A stretch of 28,679 bases of DNA. It comes from Oscillospiraceae bacterium (GTDB lineage: Bacteria > Bacillota > Clostridia > Oscillospirales > Ruminococcaceae). The DNA lies in contig JAEDJD010000025.1 in NCBI GenBank assembly GCA_016296505.1, positions 1-28,679 of the forward strand, read 5' to 3'. Positions 7,384-15,489 of the stretch are shown here, piece by piece (within the stretch, counting starts at the first letter, position 1; each line of letters opens with the position of its first letter). Position numbers and translations under genes: made by a program. A model generated the notes under the pieces. That model saw nothing but the letters and a program-made list of their open reading frames with translations. It searched no databases and was not told where the DNA came from.

Positions 7384-10300
7384 ATGCTGCATAATCGTCT
7401 GGTTTTCGCACTTTGCACGGCTCGAATTCATAGTCTGGCAATTCTTGAAAGCGTCAAGCAGTTTGTGAATGAGGCACATCGGCGCGGTTACGCTGTTTTG
7501 GTGTTCAATTCCAGTCTTGACCCGGGACCGCATCACTTACAAGAGCAAAGCTGTTACAGCGTTTTTGATCTGATCCCACTCCGAATTGTCGATACCATCG
7601 TCGTTATGAGCGACGCAATTGCAAACCACATTGTCATCGACACCATTGCCGCCATTGCCAAAGAGCATCGTATCCCCATTCTCTCTTATGACGGAAAAGC
7701 GGAGAATATTCTCTCGCTTTATTCATATCCCAATCACGCGTTCAGTATGCTGCTTGACCATATTTTCGGCGTGCATCAGTGTAAACGCGTGGCTCTGCTG
7801 ACCGGTGTTCGCGGCGACTATGGCTCGGAACATATGGTCATGGCTTACAGCGAAGCGCTTCGTAAATATAATCTCCCATTTGAATCCAAGAGAGTCGGTT
7901 ACGGCTGCTACACTGAAAATATTGCAAGAGAAGTAACGGAGCGATTCCTTTCACATGATACGCCGGATGCGATCGTCTGTGCAAACGATGAAATGGCGAT
8001 TGCCGTCTGCGCGGTACTCCGCAGCCACGGACTGCGTGTGCCGGAAGATGTCATTGTCACAGGTTCGGGCGGTATCGACATGAAACATTTCCATGTCCCA
8101 CGCCTGACTACCTGCGTCAAGGATTATGAACGGCTCTGCTCCGCGTTCTTCGATACGGCTGAGATGATTCTCGATGGCGAAAATATCCGACTCGATATGG
8201 AAATTCAGCCGCTGCTCCACATTTCCGAATCCTGCGGCTGCCATGTCACCGAACATCGCGATCAGAATCTCGTCATCCACGAACTCCACACAAAACTGAA
8301 AACCGGTATGCAGCTGGAAGCCGAGGATCGTTGGCTCCTTAGCGCCCTGCTTGGACGGCAGCAGCTAAGCGTCATTGATTATCTTGATGTCATTTCAAAC
8401 TGCATCCCCGAAGATTCCTATCTCTGCCTGCGTGATTCGCTCGGCGCCGATCTCACGGATAATAGCTTACAGCAGTTCGCGGACTCGACAGAGCTTATGA
8501 GTACCGTTATGCATAAACAGAAGGAAAAACAGTTCCGGATTCTTCCGCGTGCTTCGCTGATACCAGCAATGGAGCAAATTCTCGATTCTGGAAAAGCGAT
8601 TCTGTTCAATGTAATCTATATGCTGTCAGAGATCTATGGTTACTACGCTTACTATGGCGATGATTTGGGCAAGGCTTGCTTTATGCTGCCGAAGTTCATC
8701 CATACAGCAGGCAATGTCATCGGCTATTGCCTTGCATCCTCCAAAATTCAAGCGATGCACGAACGACTCGATGCAGCCCGTGTGCGCGATCCCCTAACCG
8801 GAATGCTCAATTTGCGCGGCGCGAATCAAGTATTGTTGGAACGTCTGCGCACAGAAAAACATGAAAATGATAAGCTCGTTATCATCGTAATTGGGTTGAA
8901 TCAGCTTCGCCGCATCAATACGGTCTACGGCAGAACGGAAGGCGATCTTGCCTTATTGAATCTTGCAAATGCAATCACTGATTGCGTTGACAGCAGCATT
9001 ACTACTGCTCGCATCGGCGGCGATGAATTCATGCTCGCCTTCTTTAAAACCAATAATCAGGTAAATACTTCGGAAGTACTGATCAGCGTGCTCCAGCAGC
9101 GAATGGCTAGCTATAATCAGATTTCCGGCAAACATTATACTTTGGATATCGCCGTTGGACGCGTCAGCGCTGATGTCAGCAGTGCTCTTTCGCTTGATAT
9201 TCTGCTGAATCAAGCAATCGCACTCAAGGACGCTCAGCATTCCAAAGGAAAAGATGCAACAAAAAAAATGGTGCCGACCGACGCGGAAACAACGCAAATG
9301 GATCGCGTGCTGAATGAAAATCTGCTTACCTATCACTTCCAGCCGATCGTCAATGCGAAAAATGGTCAGATATATGCCTATGAGGCGCTGATGCGTACAT
9401 CCGGCGATATCAAAATCAGACCCTTGACCCTCCTGAATTACGCAACACAGGCAGGCAGACTTTACGATATCGAATGGTTTACCTATAGTAATGTATTGAA
9501 ATACATCTCGGAACACCGCGAGACATTTTCCCAAAAACGTATTTTCATTAACAGTATTCCGGGTCATTTCCTCGATGAGACTGACTTTCTCAAGCTTCGC
9601 GAGATGTACAGCGAATTTCTCCCGCAGCTTGTTGTCGAATTTACCGAGCAGGCGGAAGCCGAAGGCGAAGAACTCAGCATGATTCAAGCGCGCTGTGCAC
9701 GCAATCATATGGCAATCGCTGTCGATGATTACGGCACCGGCTATTCCAATATCTCCAATTTGCTGCGCTACTCGCCCAATTATGTGAAAATTGATAGGAG
9801 CTTGATCTCCAACATCCATGAAGAACCGAAAAAACAGCATTTTGTTACGAATATTATAGAATTTGCACACGCAAACGGCTTTATGGCGCTCGCAGAGGGC
9901 GTTGAAACCGTCGAGGAACTGCGAACTATAATCCGGTTCGGTATTGATCTGATCCAAGGCAATTTCACGGCAGAACCAAATGAGATTCCAGTTCCGGCAA
10001 TTCCAGAGCATATCGAAACTATGATCGTGAAATTCAGTGCAAGCGCGGAAAAACAGATCATACAAAAAACCTATATGCTCGATGTAGGTGAAACGCAGAT
10101 TCATTTGCCCAAGCTCGACGCTGAGCATTATACAGAGCTATTTGTTGCACAGCCCTATCTGGAGATCATCGGCGATTTTCATGAGACCAGTAATATTCAT
10201 ATCAAAATCAAGGACGATACCGATTGTCATATCGTTCTGCGCGATGTCCACTTTAATCTACCCCAACAGCTTGTTTCGTCTGTCATTACACTCGGCAAAA

Positions 10301-11103
10301 AATCCAATGTTACCATTGAATTTCAGGGCGATAACCGTATGGATAATGGCGGCATTCTTGTTCCCGAATCCAGCAGTCTGCACCTGATCGGAAACGGTAA
10401 TCTCAGCATTCGTGCTGATAATTCCAAGGCGTTTGCAATCGGTAACGATCCCGATCTCGCCTGCGGCAATATCAATATTGAACTCGCCGGTATCCTGTCT
10501 ATACTTGCCAATGCAGTACAATGCGTCGGCATCGGTTCCGGTTTCGGAAAGGGACAAAATATCACCGTAACAGGTACGCGAATGTTCTTTGAAATGACCG
10601 GCAAAAGCGGCGTCGGTATTGGTGCGCACGAGGGTAATGTCACCATCAATGTATCCGGCTGTGAGGCGGACTTCTCCATGCGTATGGCAAGCAGCGTAGC
10701 AATCGGCTGCATGGAAGGAATGCCGAATATTTCCTGCAATACTGTAAGCAGCACGGTAGTGGGTTCTGGTACTTTCGTCTGCGGCATTGGTTCCGAAACA
10801 GGCGGCGGTAAGATTACGCTGCGTGATTCCACAGTCATTCAGGAGTTTACGGGTCAGACCGCAATCGGCATTGGCTCCGGCGACTCCGCCCCCACTGTCA
10901 GTCTGCGTCAGTGCAAAGCGTCCATCCATATGGAAGGCAATCACGCAATGGATCTTGGCAGCTTTACTGAAGACGCCAGTCTGACGCTCCTCGATTCCGA
11001 TTTCAATATTGCAATCCAAAGTGCAAAAGTACAGCATTTCGCTGCCAATCCTAACTATTTGATTCAAGCCGGAAGCACTTATGAGGTGTCCATTAACAGA
11101 TGA
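7384..11103 (+). CDS. LacI-type sensor / GGDEF / EAL / beta-solenoid fusion, c-di-GMP regulator
   Basis: 1239 residues, with no signal peptide or membrane segment seen, so probably cytoplasmic. Residues 1-about 287 resemble the LacI/periplasmic-binding-like domain ('DAIVCANDEMAIAVC', 'VPEDVIVTG') but lack the N-terminal helix-turn-helix. After a linker comes GGDEF (start 'DPLTGMLNLRG' near 465, active loop RIGGDEF near 543, no RxxD inhibitory site seen). EAL follows (about 645-870) with YEALMR, FINS, VEFTE, VDDYGTGYS, VKIDRS, AEGVET and IQGN, the residues expected for an active phosphodiesterase. Residues about 886-1239 are rich in Asn, Gly, Val and Thr with recurring 'GIGSG'-type turns, as in right-handed beta-helix proteins. 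An ATG at 7360 is less likely; the ATG at 7384 follows AGGAGG by 7 bases. It could make or break c-di-GMP in response to a small ligand, perhaps a sugar (inference). Confidence 0.9.
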   Translation: MLHNRLVFALCTARIHSLAILESVKQFVNEAHRRGYAVLVFNSSLDPGPHHLQEQSCYSVFDLIPLRIVDTIVVMSDAIANHIVIDTIAAIAKEHRIPILSYDGKAENILSLYSYPNHAFSMLLDHIFGVHQCKRVALLTGVRGDYGSEHMVMAYSEALRKYNLPFESKRVGYGCYTENIAREVTERFLSHDTPDAIVCANDEMAIAVCAVLRSHGLRVPEDVIVTGSGGIDMKHFHVPRLTTCVKDYERLCSAFFDTAEMILDGENIRLDMEIQPLLHISESCGCHVTEHRDQNLVIHELHTKLKTGMQLEAEDRWLLSALLGRQQLSVIDYLDVISNCIPEDSYLCLRDSLGADLTDNSLQQFADSTELMSTVMHKQKEKQFRILPRASLIPAMEQILDSGKAILFNVIYMLSEIYGYYAYYGDDLGKACFMLPKFIHTAGNVIGYCLASSKIQAMHERLDAARVRDPLTGMLNLRGANQVLLERLRTEKHENDKLVIIVIGLNQLRRINTVYGRTEGDLALLNLANAITDCVDSSITTARIGGDEFMLAFFKTNNQVNTSEVLISVLQQRMASYNQISGKHYTLDIAVGRVSADVSSALSLDILLNQAIALKDAQHSKGKDATKKMVPTDAETTQMDRVLNENLLTYHFQPIVNAKNGQIYAYEALMRTSGDIKIRPLTLLNYATQAGRLYDIEWFTYSNVLKYISEHRETFSQKRIFINSIPGHFLDETDFLKLREMYSEFLPQLVVEFTEQAEAEGEELSMIQARCARNHMAIAVDDYGTGYSNISNLLRYSPNYVKIDRSLISNIHEEPKKQHFVTNIIEFAHANGFMALAEGVETVEELRTIIRFGIDLIQGNFTAEPNEIPVPAIPEHIETMIVKFSASAEKQIIQKTYMLDVGETQIHLPKLDAEHYTELFVAQPYLEIIGDFHETSNIHIKIKDDTDCHIVLRDVHFNLPQQLVSSVITLGKKSNVTIEFQGDNRMDNGGILVPESSSLHLIGNGNLSIRADNSKAFAIGNDPDLACGNINIELAGILSILANAVQCVGIGSGFGKGQNITVTGTRMFFEMTGKSGVGIGAHEGNVTINVSGCEADFSMRMASSVAIGCMEGMPNISCNTVSSTVVGSGTFVCGIGSETGGGKITLRDSTVIQEFTGQTAIGIGSGDSAPTVSLRQCKASIHMEGNHAMDLGSFTEDASLTLLDSDFNIAIQSAKVQHFAANPNYLIQAGSTYEVSINR

Positions 11104-11215
11104 TGATTCTACGTTGATAATTCAGTGAATTTCCAGTCACAATTATCGCACGATGCGTAAATCTTGCCGCAATTGCTGGCATTATCATGATCCAGAAACA
11201 AACATTGATATCATA

Positions 11216-11255
11216 AAAGCCCGAAAGCATTTCGTCAACCATGCTTTCGGGCTTT
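11216..11255. terminator. Shared bidirectional terminator
   Basis: Perfect stem AAAGCCCGAAAGCAT / ATGCTTTCGGGCTTT with a 10-base loop, between the convergent regulator gene and the phosphofructokinase gene. T-rich sequence follows on both strands. Confidence 0.85.
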
Positions 11256-11259
11256 CTTA

Positions 11260-12474
11260 TTATTTCAGCAGCGATTCCTGAATGGTAAAGTGCGCCGGAA
11301 CACCGTGATTCATCTGAATGACAAGCTCGCCTTGAATCAGCGGCATAAAATAACGGATCGCCTGATCGGTGATATTGTTGCCGGCTGCGTTGATATATTC
11401 CTGCGGCAGCGATTTCTCCTGATTCGCAATCGTCTTTGCATCGGCTGTCTCAATCGTCACCGTATAAGGCATATCATTCAAGCGGCGGAAAACCATAACT
11501 TTTCCATTCTCTCCGCTGAGTGCGCAGCGAACACCCGCGGCACCAATCGCCTCAGATTCATCAATATCCGTGCGTGAACAGAGATGCGAGGAACAACGCT
11601 GCATCACATTCAGTTCAATGGAGCGCACCTTGCAGCCAATCTCAGCACGTACCGCACGCTCCAGATAGCTGCCGATGCCGGACAGATACTTATGTCCGAA
11701 ACTGTCCTCTACGCCAGACTGCACGCCCTCCGGAACTGCAATGCCCTCAGACACCGCAACGATTACCGCCTTATGTTTTGCCATCTCCTGCCGGACATCC
11801 TTCATAAATTTTTTAAGTGAAAATTCTGCTTCCGGTACGTAAATCAAATGCGGTGCCGTTTCGCCCAGACCGTGCAGCACAGCGCTCGACGCGGTCAGCC
11901 AGCCTGCGTGTCTGCCCATTACCTCGACAATCGTTACCGACGGAATACTGTATACAGAGCTATCACGAATAATCTCCTGCATAGTTGTTGCAACATACTT
12001 TGCAGCAGAGCCAAATCCCGGCGTATGATCGGTGATACAGAGATCATTGTCGATCGTCTTCGGAATGCCAATCACTCGAATGCTGATACCATGCTCCTCA
12101 AAATATGTAGAGAGCTTCTGCACGGTATCCATGGAATCATTGCCGCCTATATAGAAAAATGCGCCAATCTGTCGCTGCTGAAGCGTCCGAAGAATGCGTT
12201 GATATACCGCTTCGTCATCCTTCCAATCCGGCAGCTTATAGCGGCAGGAACCGAGCACGGTTGACGGCGTTTGCCTGAGCAGTTCCATATCCTCATTGGA
12301 ACGAATCATCGTTTTCAAGTCAATCAGATGATCCTCGATCATGCCCTCAATACCATTGACGGAACCGAAAATCGCGTCAATGGCAGCTTCCTTCAGTGAT
12401 TCCTTAAATACACCGACCAGTGACGCATTGATTGCACAGGTCGGACCGCCGGACTGCGCGACAGCTATATTCAT
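11260..12474 (-). CDS. 6-phosphofructokinase, PPi-dependent type
   Basis: 404 residues. It phosphorylates fructose 6-phosphate in glycolysis. 'QSGGPTCAIN' is the N-terminal nucleotide/pyrophosphate loop. 'GGNDSMDT' has Asp where ATP-dependent enzymes have the Gly of GGDGS, and 'PKTIDNDL' has the Lys typical of pyrophosphate users. Both point to PPi as phosphoryl donor, which would make the step reversible. 'MGRHAGWLT' is the substrate loop. The frame is open to 12588, but the ATG at 12474 has AGGAG 7 bases upstream and begins with the family's usual MNIAVAQSGG. It is monocistronic, with its own promoter and a terminator shared with the convergent neighbour. Cytoplasmic. Confidence 0.93.
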   Translation of the reverse strand: MNIAVAQSGGPTCAINASLVGVFKESLKEAAIDAIFGSVNGIEGMIEDHLIDLKTMIRSNEDMELLRQTPSTVLGSCRYKLPDWKDDEAVYQRILRTLQQRQIGAFFYIGGNDSMDTVQKLSTYFEEHGISIRVIGIPKTIDNDLCITDHTPGFGSAAKYVATTMQEIIRDSSVYSIPSVTIVEVMGRHAGWLTASSAVLHGLGETAPHLIYVPEAEFSLKKFMKDVRQEMAKHKAVIVAVSEGIAVPEGVQSGVEDSFGHKYLSGIGSYLERAVRAEIGCKVRSIELNVMQRCSSHLCSRTDIDESEAIGAAGVRCALSGENGKVMVFRRLNDMPYTVTIETADAKTIANQEKSLPQEYINAAGNNITDQAIRYFMPLIQGELVIQMNHGVPAHFTIQESLLK

Positions 12475-12519
12475 AATTCTTCTCCTCACGATCCGTTCAT
12501 GACGGATTATTTCATTTCC

Positions 12520-12548
12520 ATTGTAACATACTCGCAGAGGAAAGTCAA
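12520..12548 (-). promoter_or_regulatory. Sigma-A type promoter of the phosphofructokinase gene
   Basis: TTGACT, 17 bases, TACAAT with TGT before the -10; leader of about 40 bases. Confidence 0.85.
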
Positions 12549-12703
12549 TGGGTATAAGTTGTGTTTTATCAATTATTGCTGTATACAACTCATTTTTTGC
12601 TATTTTTGTAATTTTTCACGATAAAATGAAGCTTTTTCAGTTCTAGCGCGTTCTTTTTTGTATGCTGCACGAAAAACTGTGTCTCAATCGTGTTATTGGT
12701 GAA

Positions 12704-12735
12704 GCGCGGTTCACACGCGCCGCATTGCGCAATGC
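12704..12735 (+). promoter_or_regulatory. Two hairpins in the ECF sigma factor leader
   Basis: GCGCG-N7-CGCGC (12704-12720) is followed at once by a perfect 14-base palindrome GCATTGCGCAATGC (12722-12735), 13 bases before the AGGAGG. It could be an operator or an mRNA structure. I found no convincing sigma-A promoter for this operon in 12550-12760. Confidence 0.4.
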
Positions 12736-12763
12736 AAACCATTCTGACAGGAGGTGAGCCGCC

Positions 12764-13339
12764 ACGGATTCACTCAGCTTTGAGGATATCATGACCGCAA
12801 ACTACAATACCCTGCTCCGGATTGCCGTCCAGCATACCGGAAACCGTCCGGAGGCGGAGGATATCGTGCAGGAGACCTTCCTGCGGCTGCTCGAATCCGG
12901 CAGAAAATTTCGGAATCCGGAGCACGCAAAGGCATTCCTCATCCGGTCAACAGTCAACCGCTGCCTCGATTACCTCAAATCCGCCCGTCACCGGCAAAAC
13001 ATCGCCCTGACCGATGCAGCAGAAAATATGCTTCCGGCTGACAACGGAGGTCTCTGCAATACGGAGACACAGGCAGTTCTGGATGCGGTCGGGCGGCTTC
13101 GCCCCGAATACCGAAATGTGATTTATCTTTATTATTACGAAGAATATTCGATCAAGGAAATCGCGGCGATACTGCGAAAAAGCAGCAATACCGTCAGCTC
13201 ATGGCTGACCAGAGCACGTCAACAGCTAAAGGAGGTTTTACAAGATGAAGAATTCAGCTTATCGGAACGCCATGATGCAGATTTCCGTCGACAGAGAGGA
13301 GATTCTCATGAAAGCAAAGCAAATGCAAGCAAAATATGA
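12764..13339 (+). CDS. ECF-type RNA polymerase sigma factor
   Basis: About 182-191 residues. Region 2 is clear ('GNRPEAEDIVQETFLRLL', then 'FLIRSTVNRCLDYLKS'), as is region 4 ('LRPEYRNVIYLYYYEEYSIKEIAAIL', then 'SSNTVSSWLTRARQQLKE'). The only in-frame ATG near the front is 12791, with a modest GAGG 5 bases upstream. A full AGGAGG (12749-12754) sits 9 bases before an in-frame ACG at 12764. Starting there adds TDSLSFEDI, which matches the 'FEEI' beginning common in this family. An in-frame TGA at 12755 limits the extension. I give the longer limit; the conservative start is 12791. The 3' end overlaps the next gene by 95 bases, so the two are co-transcribed and probably coupled. Confidence 0.85.
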   Translation, partial: TDSLSFEDIMTANYNTLLRIAVQHTGNRPEAEDIVQETFLRLLESGRKFRNPEHAKAFLIRSTVNRCLDYLKSARHRQNIALTDAAENMLPADNGGLCNTETQAVLDAVGRLRPEYRNVIYLYYYEEYSIKEIAAILRKSSNTVSSWLTRARQQLKEVLQDEEFSLSERHDADFRRQRGDSHESKANASKI

Positions 13340-14351
13340 TGCGGCGCATCCGGCGCGGAAGAAAGAACGGCGCGGATTCCGCGTCAGCATCGCAGCCGCG
13401 GCAGCAGTTCTGCTCTGCGGTACGATCACGGCAGGCGCCGTTAGTGACTGGGATTTTGCGGCGCTGTTCCGCAAATATTTCAGCGACAAGACCGGCACAG
13501 AGATCGACTATGATTTCTTCGGCATGGGGCTTAGCATCGGAGAAAGCTATCAGGGCGAGGGCTACACGCTGACCGTTGAGGGCGTGATCGCCGATACGAA
13601 CGCCGTCTATCTGCTCTATAACATCGCGCTCGACGAATCCGTGCAGGCGCAGCTCGCTGACAGCGAAATCATCGGCTTCCACGGCGGTCTGGGCGGCGGA
13701 CTGAGCGATACAGGCGGCACCGGTTATCATGAGCCACTCAACGAAGATAAAAACGGCGTCTGGCACGGCGTTTATACCGCAGAGATCGACTACGGCACCG
13801 ATCTCACTACAAAATCGCTGGATTATTATCCCGGCTTGGTCATCATAGCACGCAAAAATGCTGATTCGATCGTACTGCCGCAGATCGGTAAAGGCTATGC
13901 GCTCGGTACAGTTTCGCTCGCGGATATCACTGTGCAGAAAGGCATCGAACGCGATTGCAGCGTCATTCTGCCGGCTGACAGAAATCAGGTGCAATACACC
14001 TCGCTGACGCTCACGCCGATGCAGCTCAGGCTCCGGCATACCGATCAGCGTACTTCCAATCAGCTCAAATATCCGGACAGCGACCGCAGCAATTTCAGCC
14101 GGTTCGTTACCACGCCGGATTTGCGCACCGTTGATGAAGTCGCCTCGGATTGCTGCACCCTGATCTTTGCGGACGGCTCCGAGCAGCCCGTGCAGGGCAG
14201 TCTGCACAACAGCAGCGGCGCCACGCGGAATGAATCCGGCACCTATGATACAGCAACCGATCTTGTCTTGATCTTCCGCGCACCGATTGACCTTACAAAT
14301 GTCACCGCAGTTCGCATCGGAGATACCGTGGTAGAATTGAACAATGAATAA
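13245..14351 (+). CDS. Membrane-anchored anti-sigma factor candidate, DUF4179-like
   Basis: 368 residues. An N-terminal cytoplasmic segment of about 45 residues is Lys/Arg-rich. One membrane span follows ('VSIAAAAAVLLCGTITAGAV', about 47-67), then a large extracellular part. The segment after the span resembles the DUF4179 domain often encoded next to ECF sigma factors ('GESYQGEGYTLTVEGVIADTNAVYLLYNI'). By position it should hold the sigma factor until an envelope signal arrives; this is inference. The start is set by AAAGGAGG 9 bases upstream, inside the sigma gene. No zinc-finger anti-sigma motif (HxxxCxxC) is seen. No clear plus-strand terminator follows. Confidence 0.75.
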   Translation: MKNSAYRNAMMQISVDREEILMKAKQMQAKYDAAHPARKKERRGFRVSIAAAAAVLLCGTITAGAVSDWDFAALFRKYFSDKTGTEIDYDFFGMGLSIGESYQGEGYTLTVEGVIADTNAVYLLYNIALDESVQAQLADSEIIGFHGGLGGGLSDTGGTGYHEPLNEDKNGVWHGVYTAEIDYGTDLTTKSLDYYPGLVIIARKNADSIVLPQIGKGYALGTVSLADITVQKGIERDCSVILPADRNQVQYTSLTLTPMQLRLRHTDQRTSNQLKYPDSDRSNFSRFVTTPDLRTVDEVASDCCTLIFADGSEQPVQGSLHNSSGATRNESGTYDTATDLVLIFRAPIDLTNVTAVRIGDTVVELNNE

Positions 14352-14706
14352 CGAAAAGAAAAAACCGAATCATACGCAGCACGGAACATATCAAATGCTT
14401 CCCCTCCACCATTCTACTTCCTCCATATCACTTTTGAATTGAATACAAAAGGCGCACCGCATGGTAACACATACGGTGCGCCTCTCTATCTCCAAAGCGA
14501 TGAACACGCTGCCCCTGAACCGAAAGCGCTTCTTCGGGCAGCGCGATTGCTCTGCATACTGCCACTTTCCGTTCGTCCGGAGCGCGGATCGACCGCTTGA
14601 CAGTATTATATGCAGATCTTCTGAAAATGCAACCGGAAATATTTTCCAAATTTTCCTGCTTTACTGTGTAGAAAAGAGATATCTGTCAATATCCTACCAA
14701 CGTAAG
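14352..14706. other. 355-bp gap, no gene recognised
   Basis: Apart from the hairpin at 14451-14482 I see nothing I can name. Short open frames exist on both strands, but they lack ribosome sites and family resemblance. It is probably the 3' untranslated region of the minus-strand operon that ends at 14707. Confidence 0.5.
14451..14482 (-). terminator. Probable terminator of the four-gene operon
   Basis: Stem GGCGCACCGCATG / CATACGGTGCGCC with one mismatch and a 6-base loop. TTTTGTATT follows on the minus strand. It lies 224 bases past the last stop. On the plus strand there is no T run, so it would serve the sigma operon poorly. Confidence 0.65.
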
Positions 14707-15477
14707 CTATGCGTGATTTTTTCCGCAGTATTGTGTACAGAGTTTGTCCGTGCAGTTCGCGCAGCGCAGTGCTGCATTCGAATTTTCCCAGAAACGCTCC
14801 GGATACATCATAATACACAGTTCCCAGATCAGCCAGTCTGCAAAAGCCATCAGAACCAGCGTTCCGGAATAAAAGCCCTTGATCATTAGCATCGGCGAAA
14901 ACATCATCAGATGATCCCAGTTGAAGATGCGGCACGTAGTACAGCACTTTGCTTTCACAATCAGCCGGAACGGACACCAGATCAGCACACAAATCAGATC
15001 ACAGACATAGAATAACATTGTAATCAAAAGCAAGGCAGTATTGTTCAGGATGTCGAATACACGCAGCAAAGAAATGATCCCGACAACCGCCGCCCATATC
15101 GCAAATACTTTATAGGCTGCTTTTGTGGTCTCAATAATATGCCGTCGGAGCGCCTGCCCACTGAATTTCTCCTTCATTGGCTGAAAGCGAAATTGAAAAT
15201 GTTTTTGCGAGCCGAGTGCAATCACCAGTCGTTTTTTGACCGGTACAATCTGCCAGAGCATATCAAGCATCCAAACTAACCAGAGCAAATGCAGCGGCGA
15301 AATCATTCGGAAGAAATTCCATCCCTCTAAAATCGCCATCTGCTGCGGATCAAATATTACAATCAGAATGCAGGCAGCCAGAACCAAGCATCTACATACA
15401 AGCTGTCTGATATATACGCGCCGAGTTTTGGATATGCGCGGCTTTTCTGCGGCTGCTGTATGCTGCACCCCTTTCAC
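14707..15477 (-). CDS. Cys-rich integral membrane protein of unknown function
   Basis: 256 residues with about four to five hydrophobic spans (for example 'LVLAACILIVIF', 'LLWLVWMLDMLW', 'VFAIWAAVVGIISLL', 'ALLLITMLFYVCDLICVLIW'). Two Cys clusters stand out: 'CCTTCRIFNWDHLMMFSP' before the last spans, and a C-terminal 'CANCTDKLCTQYC' that could bind a metal or iron-sulfur cluster. From memory, similar membrane proteins with a C-x-NWD motif and a C-terminal CxxC tail occur in other Clostridia, but I know no function. The start is uncertain: the frame begins at a GTG (15477) with only a weak AGGG-like ribosome site. It lies 12 bases downstream of the dehydratase-family gene, so the two are an operon. 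Confidence 0.65.
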   Translation of the reverse strand: MKGVQHTAAAEKPRISKTRRVYIRQLVCRCLVLAACILIVIFDPQQMAILEGWNFFRMISPLHLLWLVWMLDMLWQIVPVKKRLVIALGSQKHFQFRFQPMKEKFSGQALRRHIIETTKAAYKVFAIWAAVVGIISLLRVFDILNNTALLLITMLFYVCDLICVLIWCPFRLIVKAKCCTTCRIFNWDHLMMFSPMLMIKGFYSGTLVLMAFADWLIWELCIMMYPERFWENSNAALRCANCTDKLCTQYCGKNHA

Positions 15478-15489
15478 TCCCTGCTCTCG

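Noticed and set aside
8953..10128. 391-residue open frame on the minus strand
   Set aside because: It lies wholly inside the GGDEF/EAL coding region of the plus-strand regulator, has no ribosome site and looks like no protein family; it is an antisense shadow.
13254..14207. 317-residue minus-strand open frame
   Set aside because: It is antisense to the DUF4179-like gene, which has a clear ribosome site, a membrane span and the sigma factor neighbour.
14428..14889. Short open frames on both strands after the anti-sigma gene
   Set aside because: The minus frame would start with TTG without a ribosome site, and the plus frame runs into the antisense of the membrane protein gene; both have odd composition.
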